Positions 34,601 to 46,993 are shown, numbered from the stretch's first letter. The stretch is 64,000 nucleotides of DNA from Buxus sempervirens (GCA_947561395.2 OX387183.1:60619915-60683914), one strand, 5' to 3'. Numbers and translations: made by a program. Notes: generated from the letters alone by a model not told the origin.

Positions 34601-36639
34601 CACGCCTAGACCGTACAAAAAATGCGGTTTTCCCCGATTTCCTAAAAACATCACGGCAGCCTCGAGATTTGGTTTGTCTGCTTCTTTTTCGCCGTCGGCC
34701 ATCTTCTGCTGGGGTTATCTGACTTCCATAATGATAGAATCGCCCTTTTCTTAGTCCATAGGGCTTCCTTTTGTGTGTCCCGCCAAAAAAACAGATTTTA
34801 TCTTTTCGCCGTGCACCTAGGCCACTCACAAACCTGTCTGTGTAGAAAATCAAGAAGGGAGAGAGGGGGAGAATCATGGGATACAACAAGAATTAAAGAG
34901 GACAGGACCCCTCTTGTATTAAATCAATCAAAAGACACGGAGTTCTGACTTCAAACAAATCTTTCTACTATCATGAAGATACCATCTTCCCATTTTCTCG
35001 TACGGGGAGTCCCCCTTTTCCATGGGGACTCCCTCAGTATTTGCAACAAAACTAGATAGTTAGTATAAAAGTAGGAAATATAAATCTAAAGATAACAACA
35101 GAAATTATTGAAGAGATTTTTTATTTCAATGAGTATTAGAAGAAAACATTACATTACCTTAGTATTACCTTGCCTGTAGGAGGTGTGGAGATACTCCGGT
35201 TGATTTTGGCAGCGCTTCCGCACTCCCTTTGATTATCCGAAATGGGTTTGAACAGAGCTTTCTTGCTATTGGAAATGAAAGGGACAAAAGGAGAAAGCAA
35301 AAGGGTATGGCCTAGGGGCAATTTAGGGATAAAATTATGCTTGAAAAATGAGAGGGCATTTGAACAGAGTTTTGGACGTGGGAGAAGCCAAAAACCGGAG
35401 AGGGTGGAGGCTAGGGGAACCAGCTTGCACAAATGGGGGGCTGGCCCCCTATTTATGGCCAAAATTTTCGTGCCCGTATTTGAAATGCGGGCATGCCTTG
35501 CCCGTACTTCAAATGCGGGCGAAAAACGCACATTTTCAAATCTCGCCGAATCGGCCGTACGGGAATCGTGTCCCGCCGTAAAGCGACACACGTCCCCTTC
35601 TAGAAGCTCGCCCGTATTTGAAATGCGGGCATGCCTCGCGCGCACTTCAAATACGAGCGCGCACGTTTTTTAAATGTTCGGATTTCAAATTTTTATCCAA
35701 TTTGATTTTTAAACAGATTTTATTCTGATTTTATGATTATTATATTATAAAAACGAGATTCTTTTATTAAAATATTATTAAAAATAAAGATATTTCTATT
35801 AAATGATTATTTTATTTATTTAATTCATTTATTCTGCTTTTTTGCTGCTGTTTTGCCACATGGGTAGCTTTCTTTGAAACTTCAACTGCCCATAACTTTT
35901 TCGTCCGATGCCCGATTTTAGCAAATTTGGTGTCGTTGGAATCGGCTCGGAACCCACTATCCATTGGGATTAAGTTTGGTAGCTGAATTGGGGTCGAGCA
36001 AAAAGTCAACTTTCGCTCCCCCAAAAGTTTGACAGGCTCCTAACTTCCTCATCCAAACTCCGATTCCAACAAACTCAGTTGCGTTGGAACCGTGTCAAAG
36101 TGCTCTTTTTAATGAGATGAAGTTTGATGGCCAAATTTACTTGAATCAAAAAGTCAATTTTTTACCCCCTTTAAGGTTTGACTTTTAGTTTGACTTTTCA
36201 TTTTTCTTCATTTTTGCGGTGCAAAAATCAGGTGTCTACTGTTGACCAAAAATTTGAATCTTAATCAATTCCTGATCAAACATGATTTCACCCGATTATG
36301 TGGGTTTTTATTTCATGGGGTACGGACCCATCCAGGGTGTCTAGGTTACAGAACGATCCCCTTAATTATAACTCTAAAATATTAAAGAAAACCCTTTGAT
36401 GCTAACTTAATTCACAAGACTTGATTACTTGTGTGGTTGGGATTGATTTGGTTTGTTTTAATTGTGACTGAACCCGGTTTGATTTATCGGGTTGCCTACG
36501 TACCCAATTATTTGGGATCAAGTCATAACGTAGTTCAAAAGAATAATTTGAGTTTGAATTTAAGGTATTATATTTAATTTGGTTTATTTTAATTAATTGG
36601 ACCATTAAGATCCGGTTCAATTGGGTTTAATTTGAATGG

Positions 36640-37000
36640 TTTAATGTTTAAGGCATTGGACCGTAAAAGATCATACCTTGGATTAAACCATTTGAGTTTA
36701 ATTTGAGTTAAACCGCAAAGAGGAAACGGTTTGATTTGAAAAGATTTGATTTGATTTAATTTAATTTAAGTGGTTCAATTTCAAAGGCATTGGACCATAG
36801 AAGAGCATACCTTAATTGAACCAAGAAGTTTAATTGATTTAATTTAGGTTGAACCGAAAAGGGAAAACGATTCAATTTAAGGGAATTTAATTTTGTGTGG
36901 TTTAACCCCAAGGCATTAGACCGTAGATCCTACCTTAGGTTGAACCACAAGGTTTGATTTGATGGATTAGTTCAATTAAACCACTTTTATGACTTGAACC
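36640..37000 (+). repeat. Diverged tandem repeat, about 130-bp unit
   Basis: Three diverged copies share AAGGCATTGGACCGTA-like cores near 36650, 36783 and 36911. Each is followed by GATC/AGCATACCTT and an (A)AACC-rich tail. It lies inside LTR C. Confidence 0.7.
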
Positions 37001-37188
37001 GTAAAAGGGGAAATGGTTTTAATTTGTTGGTTGAATGTAATCACTTTAATGTGTATGGGGGGCTGGTTTGAACCATCTTGATTGCAATATGTTATTTAAT
37101 TTGGCTTGATGCCATTAATTGCATAATTTGGTTCAATTTTAGGATGATTTTTGGTTTATTTAGTTTAAGGACAATTCCGGTCCGATTT

Positions 37189-37840
37189 GAATTATTTATA
37201 GTCCAGTTTTAGTTTAAGGACGATTTCGGTCCAATCTGAGTTTGATTTGGTTCAATTTAGTTTAAGGACGATTCCGGTCCAATTTGAATTGAAATTTGGT
37301 TTATTTTAGTTTAAGGACAATTTCGGTCCAATTTGGATTTAAACTTGATTTATTTTAGTTTAGGGACAATTTCGGTCCAATTTGAATTATTGTTAGTTCA
37401 GTTTTAGTTTAAGGACGATTTCGGTCCAATTTGAGTTTGATTTGGTTCAATTTAGTTTAAGGACGATTCCGGTCCAATTTGAATTGAAATTTGGTTTATT
37501 TTAGTTTAAGGACAATTTCGGTCCAATTTGGATTTAAACTTGATTTATTTTAGTTTAGGGACAATTTCGGTCCAATTTGAATTATTGTTAGTTCAGTTTT
37601 AGTTTAAGGACGATTTCGGTCCAATTTGAGTTTGATTTGGTTCAATTTAGTTTAAGGACGATTCCGGTCCAATTTGAATTGAAATTTGGTTTATTTTAGT
37701 TTAAGGACAATTTCGGTCCAATTTGGATTTAAACTTGATTTATTTTAGTTTAGGGACAATTTCGGTCCAATTTGAATTATTGTTAGTTCAGTTTTAGTTT
37801 AAGGACGATTTCGGTCCAATTTGGATTTAAACTTGGTTCA
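37189..37840 (+). repeat. 195-bp higher-order tandem repeat
   Basis: The marker GAATTATT starts at 37189, 37384, 37579 and 37774, an exact 195-bp period for three full copies and part of a fourth. Each 195-bp unit is built of four shorter units of about 49 bp sharing TTTAGTTTAAGGACGATTTC and GGTCCAATTTG. Copies two and three look essentially identical while the short units differ from each other, so the large unit was amplified most recently. Confidence 0.92.
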
Positions 37841-40565
37841 ATTTAATGGTTCAATTGATTTGAGACCTTTTGGTCTAATATTGAACACTTTTGGAACACA
37901 TTAAGGTTGGTTTGAAGTACTTTTGGGTGCATTTAAACACTTTTACATATAAAAAAGAGAAGCAATTTGATTTTTACATCATGGATTTTGATGTAATTTT
38001 GGGATTTTTAGCTTCCAGGAAGGTCCAATGATTTTTATGGATTTTCTGGAATTTTTCTGGGGCCAAATCGGGCTTGAATTTGGCAAAATATGCATTTCTG
38101 GGTTAAACCGGGTTGATTTTCTGGTTCAATTGCTGCCGGTTCAGGCGATTTGGGCCTGTTTTAAATCCATGGGTCACGGCTGGGTCAATTCCAGCGTAAC
38201 AGGCCGGGCGAATTGACCTGACCCGCGCGCGGGCCGCAATTGGGCCTGTGTCCATGCGCGCGGGTCTTGAAACTGGCGGAACGGATCGGGCCGAGAAATG
38301 GACCCGCGCGGGTCGCGTCTGGGTCAGAGACATGGGCGCATGGGTCTTGGGCACGGCCAGGCCCGAGGCGCCTGGGTTTAGAGCGCCTGGGCTCAATGCA
38401 AGGCCCAGTTAGCTATCTGATGTGCGCAGGAGCCCAGGACGCGGCCCAGGACGCTGAAACAGTCCTTTTTGCCCTTGTTTAACCTTCGAATTTGCGATTT
38501 CTGCCACTGCCGAACCCAAGATGCTTGCAGGTCCGTTTTTGGCCGGATTTTGGGTATTTTTAGCCCAATTTCATGACTATAAACTCAGATTTTAACCCAG
38601 AAAATTATTTTAAAGATTTTAGATCATTTTAGGGAATTTTCACGCAGGAGTTTGGATGACCCAAATATGAGTCTCCAACTCTCCCCTTTTTTGGGGGTTT
38701 ATCTTATGAAGTCCAGGTGGTCCTGAAAAGAACCCCTGGCCCTTCGAATTTGTTTCACGGAAGAAATTGAAGATTTCCTTATCTTTAATCCTAATCCAAT
38801 TAGGATACAGAGTCCAGGTGACCCTAATAAGAGTCCCTGACTCTCTGAAATTAATCGGAGAACAGATTAAAAATAAGGATAAGATTAGGGAGAAGAAAGA
38901 AAAGAGATAAACCTCATCTAAATCTTACATTTTCTTTCTTGTGATAATCTTCTGTCACTCTTCAAATCAAGCTTTTTGTTATCCTTCAAAACCCTGCGTA
39001 TCCTTTTTTCTTTTGGCTTCTCTCCCTTTTCCAACCTCTCCCTCCTCCTTTATCTTAACCTTTTATAAGGTTTCAACAAAAGGTTGTTACGAGAGGAGTG
39101 GGAGAGAATATGGGAAGTGGGATGTTGGGAAAACCTCCCACTTCCCATTTGCTTGACACATGGCCACCAAACAACAACTTTAGTAACCACCCATCATCCT
39201 TCTCTCCTATTTTCTCTCTTATTCCTTTGAGTTTGTGACACATGGAAAGAAGTGGGGTCCACTTCAAGCAAATATCCCCCTCTTTTCTTTATCCTTTCTT
39301 TAAAACAAGAGAGAGGGACGTACCCTCCTCTCTTATCCCCTTTTCTCTTTTTTAAAGGAGGAGGAGGGAGGGAGCCACATGGCATGTGGTCCCCACCTCA
39401 AACTTTGACTCCTTCACACAACTCTTGAGAAATTGTGCATGGGCATGACTATGTTTATTTTTATTTTTGAATTATCTTTTATAAGAGAGAAAGGGACGTC
39501 CCTTCATCTCTATATATATATTTTTTATTATTATTTTTTATCAACATTTATCCCTTTATGTCTATTGAAATTTTTTATTTCAACATCTACAGGCACTCAA
39601 AACAAAATAAAAAAAGAACATACAAAAATGAGAAACAACTTTGCTCACGTCTGCATAACTTACATGTGCGGACGTAAAGAAACAAAGAATTCAGCCTAAA
39701 TCCTTACCTCCTTATCTTTGCAATGTCATTTTATTATTGTTACTTTTTTTTTTAAAAAGCCTGCTTTCCCAATTTGCCCCTCATGTCTTGTACATGAGAG
39801 AATTCTTTTTTTTTATCTTAAATATATCAATTAGATACTTTTCAAAATAACATTATTATATTCTTAGATTTTTTATTTAATGTCTTTTCTTTGATCTTTG
39901 CCACATGTGCAGATTTTCCCAAGATTTTGACTGCTCATAACTCTTTCATCTAGTGCCCGATTTTAGCAAACTCAGTGTCGTTGGTGTTAGCACCTGATTT
40001 TTGCACCCCAAAAAATGCAGACAATAAAAATTTCAATTAAAAAGTCAAACCCTGAGGGGCCTGAAAATTGTCTTTTTAATCCAAAGAGAATTAGCCATCA
40101 AACTTCCTCTCATTAAAAAGAGCATTTCGACACGGTTCCAACGCAATTGAGTTTGCAAGAATCGGAGTCCGGATGAGGAAATTATGAGTCGGTCAAACTT
40201 TTGGGGGAGCGAAAGTTGACTTTTTGCTCGACCCCAATTCAGCTGCCAAATTTAATCCCAGTGGATAGTGGGTTCCGAGCCGATTCTAACGACACTAAGT
40301 TTGCTGAAATCGGACATCAGACGAAAAAGTTATAGGCAGTTGAAGTTTCAAGAAAGCTGCCCATGTGGCAAAACAGTAGCAAAAAGCAGAATAAATGAAA
40401 AAAATAAATAAAATAATTGTTTATAGAAAATATCCTAATTTTTAATAATATTTTAATAAATATCTAAAGATATTTTAATATAATAATCATTAAAATTGGA
40501 TAAAAATCTGTTTAAAAATCAAATTTAATAAAGAGTTTGAAATTCGCCACTTTTAAAACGTGCGT

Positions 40566-40780
40566 GCCCATATTTGAAGTACGGGCGGGGCATGCCCGTA
40601 CTTCAAATACGGGCACACCTTCTGGAAGAGACACGCGTCGCTGTACGGCAAGACACGTGTCCCGTACGGCCGATTCGGCAAGATTTGAAAATGTGCGTTT
40701 TTCGCCCGCACTTGAAGTATGGGCAAGGCATGCCCGCATTTGAATTACGAGCAAGGCATGCCCGCACTTCAAATACGGGC
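40566..40780 (+). promoter_or_regulatory. Array of five palindromes upstream of the LTR D TATA box
   Basis: Five 21-bp imperfect palindromes of form GCCCGTA-(7 nt)-TACGGGC at 40566-40586, 40594-40614, 40704-40724, 40732-40752 and 40760-40780. Most are separated by a 7-bp spacer ending GGCAT. The last ends 14 bp before TATAAATA (40795). Four further palindromes of the same kind lie downstream at about 44581-44684. Confidence 0.85.
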
Positions 40781-41100
40781 ACGAAAATTTTGGATATAAA
40801 TAGGGGGCCATCCCCCCCATTTGTGCACGCTAGTTCCCCTAGCCTCCACCCTCTCCGTTTTTTGGCTTCTCCTACGTCCAAAACTCTGTTCAAATGCCCT
40901 CTCATTTTTCAAGCATAATTTTATCCCTAAATTGCCCCTAGGTCATACCCTTTTGCTTTCTCCTTTTGTCCCTTTCAATTCCAATAGTAAGAAAGCTATG
41001 TTCAAACCCATTTCAGATAATAAAAGGGAGTGCGGAAGCGCTGCCAAAATCATCCGGAGAACTTCAATAGGTCAAAACTAGGTAATACAAACAAGGTGAT

Positions 41101-44100
41101 TGTAAGCACCTCATTTTTGCGCTCCCCAAAAGAGCCGGAAATGCAAAACCCGACTAAAAAGTCAAACCCTGAGGGGTCGAAATTTGACCTTTTGATCAAG
41201 TGGTGATTGGCCACCTTGTTTTATCCCATTGGATAGAGCATCCCGACACGAGTCCAACGCAACTGAGTTTGCTGGAATCGGAGTCCGGATAAAGGTTCTG
41301 TGGGCCGATCAAACTTGAGGATGAGCCGAAAGTTGACTTTTCCTCGAACCCCGTGCCAAGTGCTTAGCCCTATGTCATTGGATAAAGGGCTCTGATATGA
41401 GTCTAACGCAATTGAGTTTGCTCAAATCGGAGTTCGGATGAAGGAGATATGAGCTGTCGAAGTTTCCGAGCAGCAAAACCGGAAACTGCACACGTGGCGC
41501 GGGAACTGCCCACGTAGCAGCCAACGCAGCAAAATATCTCAGGGACCAAATCTTAAATATCCAAAATTCGCAGGGACCAATCCGTAGATATCCAAAAGTG
41601 TCAAATCGGTCGAATCAGTCAAGTCGAGGGGCAAATCCGTAATTTTTTGATTTGTATCCGGTCAAATATGCCGGATACACATACCCTTGTGTATGTCTGG
41701 ACTCAAATGCTGGATACAATAAGATTTTCGCGCGAGATTCGCACTGATCGCCCGACAAATTCGCGGCGGCATTTAATTTTCGAATGATCATGTTTTGTAT
41801 CCGGCATTAAATGCTGGATACAAAGGAGCCTCTGTGTAACCGGCCATAGAGGCCGGATATGAAGGGTACTTAGTGTATCCGGCCTGAGTTGCCGGATACA
41901 TTAAGTTTGTCTATAAATAGGAAACAGCAGCTCATTTTCGGGGTTGGTTGTTTTGGCTGTTCTTGAGCTCTCCTCTCTCACCTGCTCCCCTCCGAATCCC
42001 CCCTCTTTCAACTCCCTTTGGCCCTTCATCACCTCTCCACACCACCCAAGCCCTTCTTATCATCCTCTTCCTCCTCCATCTCCATTCACAACCCAACAAG
42101 AGGAGGAACTGCTGCTGTTGCTGTCAAAAGGAAGAGCTTCCAGCCATTGTCACAGCCTCAAGGAGGAGTCTTCACCCCGTGCTAGGGCATAAGAACCTTC
42201 AGGTAAGGTTCCTCATCACCTTGTGTAATACATATATTAAAATGGATTTTTTTTAAGGAGTTCAAAGAATCTGATCTCCCATTGCCGCATGGCTATGTTA
42301 GTGATTCTTTGCATGCATTTTCTTCCATAGTTTGGTAATATAGTGGCCTCCAAGGGCAAGTGAGCCCCTATGCATGATTTTCGGATAGAATGAGGAGCTT
42401 TGTTGTCCCATTCTAAGGCACTAAGTGTGCTGTTTTGAGGGCCTCAGTTACTCAAGGAAGGGAGCATGTTCCCTCATGCAAGGAATGTCTAATGTATCCC
42501 TATGTAAACCCCCTTCCCTCACCCTTCTCTACATTTTCGTGGGTTTAAGTATAAGGTTTTGGGTTTAGATGGCGCTAAGAGGTGGACAAGATGTATGTTA
42601 GATCACGGTTCATCCCATTGGTTTCCTCGCATGCATTAGTTTTTTACCTTGCTGATTTCCTTACCTCTTGCATGCTATGTTTTTTTGTTAGTTGATAAGG
42701 AGTGCTAGACTCCCTTAGTTATACCTGTTGGTTTATGCATGGTAAGTTATCTTCTTGCATGCATGCATGTTTTGGTCAACCATGGGAGCATGTCTCAAGT
42801 CCTGGATTCAAAGGGTTCTCCATGGACCCTTGTCGTGTGCTGGGATGGGGATTCAGAAACCAAAGCAAGGACACCTTGGTCCCTGCCAGGTTGACACACA
42901 TGATCCCGAGTGGAAGAGGCAGTCCGGATGCCTCTTCCCCCATTGCCTTGCTGGAAAGTCCCAAAAGAAGGCCGAAATGGGGTCTCCCCCAGGTCTGAAC
43001 CACTGTGAGCCCACCCAGGGGCCCACACAATTGCTAGAACACCCCTGGAAAACTCAGAAACCCAACCCCCTTGAAAAAAGCCGAAAAACAGCTCCTGTGT
43101 GTTGATCCGACAACTCAAGCCGGATCAACTGGGACCTGTGTATATCTGGCAACTAAGGCTGGATACACTAGTCCCTGTGTGTAGCCGGCATCTCAGGCCG
43201 GCTACATTGCCGAAAATCCAATTTTTCCATTTTGTTTGGTCTTGTGCAATTTTCCTATTCTTTCCATTGAACCGGATGATCCAGTAGGGTTTCCGGGCCA
43301 CCCGGAAACCCAACTTGGGACTTGGGCCACGGTCCAACTTGGTACATCTGTGGGCCTTCCAACGGGGCCCACCAAGCCCAATGAACACTAAAGCATGCCA
43401 TTAAACAACTTAAATAAAATGAACCAATTGAATCGGGTGGGCCAAACTCAATGCGGCCCACCCGAACCTTGATCTGTGGAATAATGCATGAATTGTGTGG
43501 TATGGCCGAGACCCCGGGCTAGGGCCTATCGGGTCCGCCAAAGCCCATTAATCGGACTTAGGAAGGGTGCAAACCCTAAGCCTCCAGGAGCTAGGCCTTC
43601 AAGCCTAAAGTCGAACTACGGGCCCCAAGCCCAACGTCCAAATCATACTGGCAAAATTAAATAAGATAAACTAAAAACATCCTGGCAACCATCGGGGGCC
43701 CACCTAGGGGCCCACGAACCAAGGCAAGCCCACTAATTGCATGGAAATCACTTAAGTTTCAAAATTGAACAATTAAAATAAAACCAACACATTTAACCAA
43801 AGCCCAAAGGGCCTCCTAGGACTAAATAGAGGCCCACCAAGGGCACAAGGGCTTAAACCAATCCCGCCAAGGACATCGTGGGCCTTCCAACAGGGCCCGC
43901 CCAATCAGATTCAGACAACTTAAGTCAAGCAAAGATAAAATCAACTAAAGGGACCCACACCACTCAGGTGGTCCCGCCAAGACTTAACTAAGTGGCATGC
44001 CGGATTAGGAATCGGGTGAGAAACCAAAATAAAGCTGATTCAAACTAGGGAACCCACGGGACCCGTCATTCGACGGGGTGGACTGGGGTGTCTACGGACT

Positions 44101-44253
44101 TCCCCAGACCACAACCGAGACCGCAACTTAGAATCTCAAGCCGCAGATCCAAAGCCCAAAATAGACAAGATTAGGCACCCAGGTGTCCGCCTGCACCCCA
44201 TCAGGCGGTGGCAACTCCAAATTCCCCCGTGCTGCGTTTCCCACGCGCACACA
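41101..44253 (+). mobile_element. Solo LTR E, nested in D
   Basis: Plus-orientation LTR of 3153 bp with ends TGTAAGCACC and CGCGCACACA. It is flanked by GTGAT (41096-41100) and ATGAT (44254-44258), one mismatch. A TATA box (TATAAATA) is at 41912-41919. A leader-like CT-rich stretch follows, with a possible splice donor (CAG/GTAAGG) near 42201. It is related to A, B and D at both ends (start TG...AGCACCT.ATTTTTGC; end GGCGGTGGCAACTCCAAAT) but different in the middle. Confidence 0.82.
41653..41900 (+). promoter_or_regulatory. Array of five palindromes upstream of the LTR E TATA box
   Basis: Palindromes of form TGTATCCGG-(about 9 nt)-CCGGATACA at about 41653-41679, 41690-41718, 41794-41824, 41834-41860 and 41874-41900. 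The last ends 11 bp before TATAAATA (41912). Three more of the same type follow downstream at about 43102-43128, 43139-43167 and 43180-43206. The layout is the same as in LTR D but with an unrelated arm sequence. Confidence 0.85.
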
Positions 44254-46103
44254 ATGATCTTTTATTTTATTCTACATTTGACGTATATGCAAATCCCTTC
44301 GTTTTAAGCCAATTCTCTTTTTATTCCTCTGGTGTTTTAATTTGTTTGTTTCCTTTGTACACAATGTGAGAATCCTTGGTAAGAAGGGTATCTCCACGTG
44401 AGAAAGAAGGCCGCAATTAAAGAAACAGAACACCGAAAAAGGAGGCGTCTGAACTAAGCATTGCAGATTTCAACCATTTAGAAGTACGGAAATCACCGAT
44501 CAAGATTGGCGGAGGGCAAAAAGGAGCGGACGACACAAAACCCGAGACCGCGGCGACCATTTCTTGTAAATCGAGCAAAAACCGTATTTGAAGTACGGTT
44601 CAGGCTCACCCGTATTTAATGTACGGGTAGGCCTAAACCGCACTATATTTACGGTTTAGCCCAGCCCGTATAATAAATACGGGCAAATAAAGAAATAACT
44701 TAAAAATCAACTTTTTTGGACCCGGTTGGACCCAATCCGACCCATTGTTGTAAGACTTGACCCATTGGGCATTTTGGACTTTTCCAAGCTCATTTTGAGA
44801 CTGTAGGCCTAAGTGAGCCCACCAAGGCTTCGTGGGCCCTCCAATGGGGCTCACATCTCGACTGGCCTAACCAAAGCCCGTTTTGATAAACGGACTAAAG
44901 GCCACATGATTAACTGCCCGTGGGCCAAATCCAAGCCCAATGGGCCATAAAAAACTCAAACCCGCTAAATTGTGTAAATATAGATCAACCTTTAAACCAA
45001 ATAACCAAAATCCAATAAGGGTTACCCAATAACCCGAATTGGGCCTTGGGCTTGGCTTAAGCCCAACTTGGAATCCTTTGGGCCTTCCAACAGGGCCCAT
45101 ACCAGACCCATTTCATTAACTGTTAAAAAGATACAAATAAAAAAGGGGACACACACCATCAATGGTCCTCATTCAGACCAATTAAGTGTGCATGCTGGCC
45201 TAGGAAGGGTGAGACTTAAGTTGACTCAGAACCAAGGAGACCCATGGGACCTGTCAATCGACGGAGGCAGGTTAGGGTGTTTTCGGACTTCCCTAGACGT
45301 AACCGAGAACTTAGCCAGAATCTCTAAAAAGCCGCAGACCAGAAAATTAGGCCCGGATAGGTGCCCCTTTGTGTCTGCCTGCACCTTTCAGGCAGTGGCG
45401 ACTCCAAATCAGTCCCGAGGCGAGCATCACTTGGTATGCACCTCGCATGCGATCCGAAATGGGGTGCGCACAGTTGGGATCAGTGTGAGATTCCATATCC
45501 ACTTAACTTGAGTTTAGCAGCGAACTGAGATTTTTAGCAGAAGTGAAAAACTGCTATCTGGAAGTCAATTTTGCTCATATCTTTTAATCCGGGACCCCGA
45601 TTCCAGCAAACTTGGTTGCATTGGAATTGTGCCAAAGTGCTCCTACTGCTGGGACCAGATTAGACGGCTAATCTGGGTTTTAGCAAAAAGTCGATTTCTG
45701 CTATTCCCAATTTTGACCAGCTCATAACCTCTTCATCTAGACTCCGATTTGGACAAACTTGGTGTCGTTAGAACCGTATCGGAATCCTCTTTCCAATGGT
45801 ATGAAGTTTGGTGGTCAATTCGCACTGGATCAAAAAGTCAACTTTTTGACCCTTTAGGTTTGACTTTTCAATTGGGTCTTCATTTTCGGCACTTTTGGTG
45901 TGCAAAAATGAGGTGCTGACACCACTATGGTAGGGTCCGTGATACTATCCTTGTCTCTCCATCCCACTTTATCAAAAGTCATATTTTTAGTTAATTTATA
46001 TTTTTGTAAATCTTATTTTATAAATTCCATCCATATCTTTTTTAGGTCTTTCTCTTGCTCATTTAGGACCTTCAATCTTCATACTCTTGAATTATCTAAT
46101 CGG

Positions 46104-46855
46104 TAGGGCTACAACTCGGTGCGATTTGGTTTAGGTTGGCCTCAACCCAAGACCAAACCAAGGTTACTGATGGTCAGCCCAAAACCGAACCAAACCGACC
46201 CCAGAACCGAAATACCCAAACCTAAAACCAAACCGATTATTTAGAGAAAACTCATAACCCAATCCAAACCGAACCGAATTACAAAATTCGGTTCGGTTTG
46301 GCTCGGTTCGGGTCATTTTCTCATACTTAAAACCTGTTATCAAGAGAGAGATTCCTACTTTTGCCCAAAAAAATAAATTTAAAGAATACACAACAAATTT
46401 TAAGGATCATCACTTACATGGAGTCCAATCCCTTAAGTAGTTAACATGCATACATAAGATGGAGCAAAGAGCTTAGAATCCCAAGTCATATGTTAAATGT
46501 TTTGGATCGCACTTTTGAGCTTGTGAATCAATTTAATAATTAATTACAAAGATTTATAAAATAATAATCTTATTCATTAATTTAAAAGTTATATTCTATT
46601 ATTACAACTTTATCTATTGTATATTTTATATATATTATTATATTTCGGTTTGGTTTTATACTTAGGAAATTCAGTTTGGTTTTCAGTTTGGTTCGGTTAA
46701 CCCGAGCCTTCAACCCAAAACTGAACCAAACAAATTCGGTTATCTATTTTTAAAATCAAAACCTACCCAAAGACTATATAACCCAAACCAAACCGAGCCA
46801 AAGTCGGGTTGAACCTATTTGGTTTCGATTTTAACTGACCCAAGTTGCAGCCCTA
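46104..46855. mobile_element. hAT-type MITE
   Basis: 752 bp with terminal inverted repeats TAGGGCTACAACTCGG and TAGGGCTGCAACTTGG (right end, reverse strand). The flanks CTAATCGG (46096-46103) and CTAATCGA (46856-46863) form an 8-bp target duplication with one mismatch, as for hAT elements. The interior is rich in AACCGAACC repeats on both arms and has no coding capacity. Confidence 0.8.
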
Positions 46856-46993
46856 CTAATCGATGCATCTTTAGGTCTTTACTTTATATGACCAAACCAC
46901 CTTAACCTACTTTTCTCCATTTTATCTCTAATACATGCTATGCCTATAACCACTTTCGAGTGTCTGTGTTTTGGAATGAAATCGTCTACCATC

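Larger units (their letters stand above)
36240..39585 (+). mobile_element. Solo LTR C, nested in B, different family
   Basis: Ends TGTTGACC and TTTCAACA give a 6-bp inverted terminal repeat (TGTTGA/TCAACA). The target duplication TCTAC is perfect at 36235-36239 and 39586-39590. At 3346 bp it is unrelated to A, B, D and E. It contains a long region of pyrimidine/purine-skewed tandem repeats (36640-37840), a GC-rich patch with repeated CCCGCGCGGG-like text (38220-38340) and no coding frame of note. I favour a solo LTR. A small non-autonomous LTR element would need a second LTR that I do not see. Confidence 0.75.
33751..39591 (-). mobile_element. Solo LTR B, nested in A
   Basis: Minus-orientation LTR with ends TGTAGACACC...GGTGCGCACA in element orientation. 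The target duplication GGCAC is perfect at 33746-33750 and 39592-39596. Own sequence is 33751-36239 plus the final base 39591 (about 2.49 kb), the remainder being LTR C inserted one base from its end. A TATA-like CATAAATAG lies near 35449-35457 (minus strand). Four short palindromes (GCCCGTA...CGGGC type) lie just upstream at 35472-35660, and three more downstream at about 34522-34605. It is closely related to LTR D in opposite orientation. Confidence 0.85.
39985..45472 (+). mobile_element. Solo LTR D, nested in A
   Basis: Plus-orientation LTR with ends TGTTAGCACC...GGTGCGCACA. The target duplication GTTGG is perfect at 39980-39984 and 45473-45477. Own sequence is 39985-41100 + 44259-45472, about 2.3 kb, interrupted by LTR E. 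A TATA box (TATAAATA) is at 40795-40802. It is the inverted counterpart of LTR B, with recognisable identity along most of the length. No coding frame in it is credible. Confidence 0.85.
31657..45921 (-). mobile_element. Solo LTR A, outermost of a nested LTR cluster
   Basis: Minus-orientation LTR with ends TGTCAGCACC...CCGCGCACA in element orientation. It is flanked by CCACC (31652-31656) and CCACT (45922-45926), a 5-bp target duplication with one mismatch. Its own sequence is 31657-33750 + 39597-39984 + 45478-45921, about 2.9 kb. LTRs B and D sit in the gaps. The continuity across gaps can be checked against LTR B, which contains the uninterrupted equivalent (for example GTGTCGTTGG followed by the next block). 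I see neither internal retrotransposon coding DNA nor a second LTR, so it is a solo LTR. A palindrome lies at about 39647-39675 and another near 32431-32455. Confidence 0.78.

Noticed and set aside
35154-35673. Open frames of 143-163 aa with Arg/His/Thr-rich repeats, and the related frames at 40512-40918
   Set aside because: They are translations of the palindrome arrays in LTRs B and D, appear in several frames at once and match no protein family.
42702-43118. Overlapping frames of about 100 aa in LTR E on both strands
   Set aside because: Composition follows the GC-rich LTR leader. There is no family resemblance and no start context.
31657-45921. One or more full-length LTR retrotransposons with internal coding DNA
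   Set aside because: No gag, protease, integrase or RT sequence is readable on either strand, and each candidate LTR end pairs with its own target duplication as a solo LTR.
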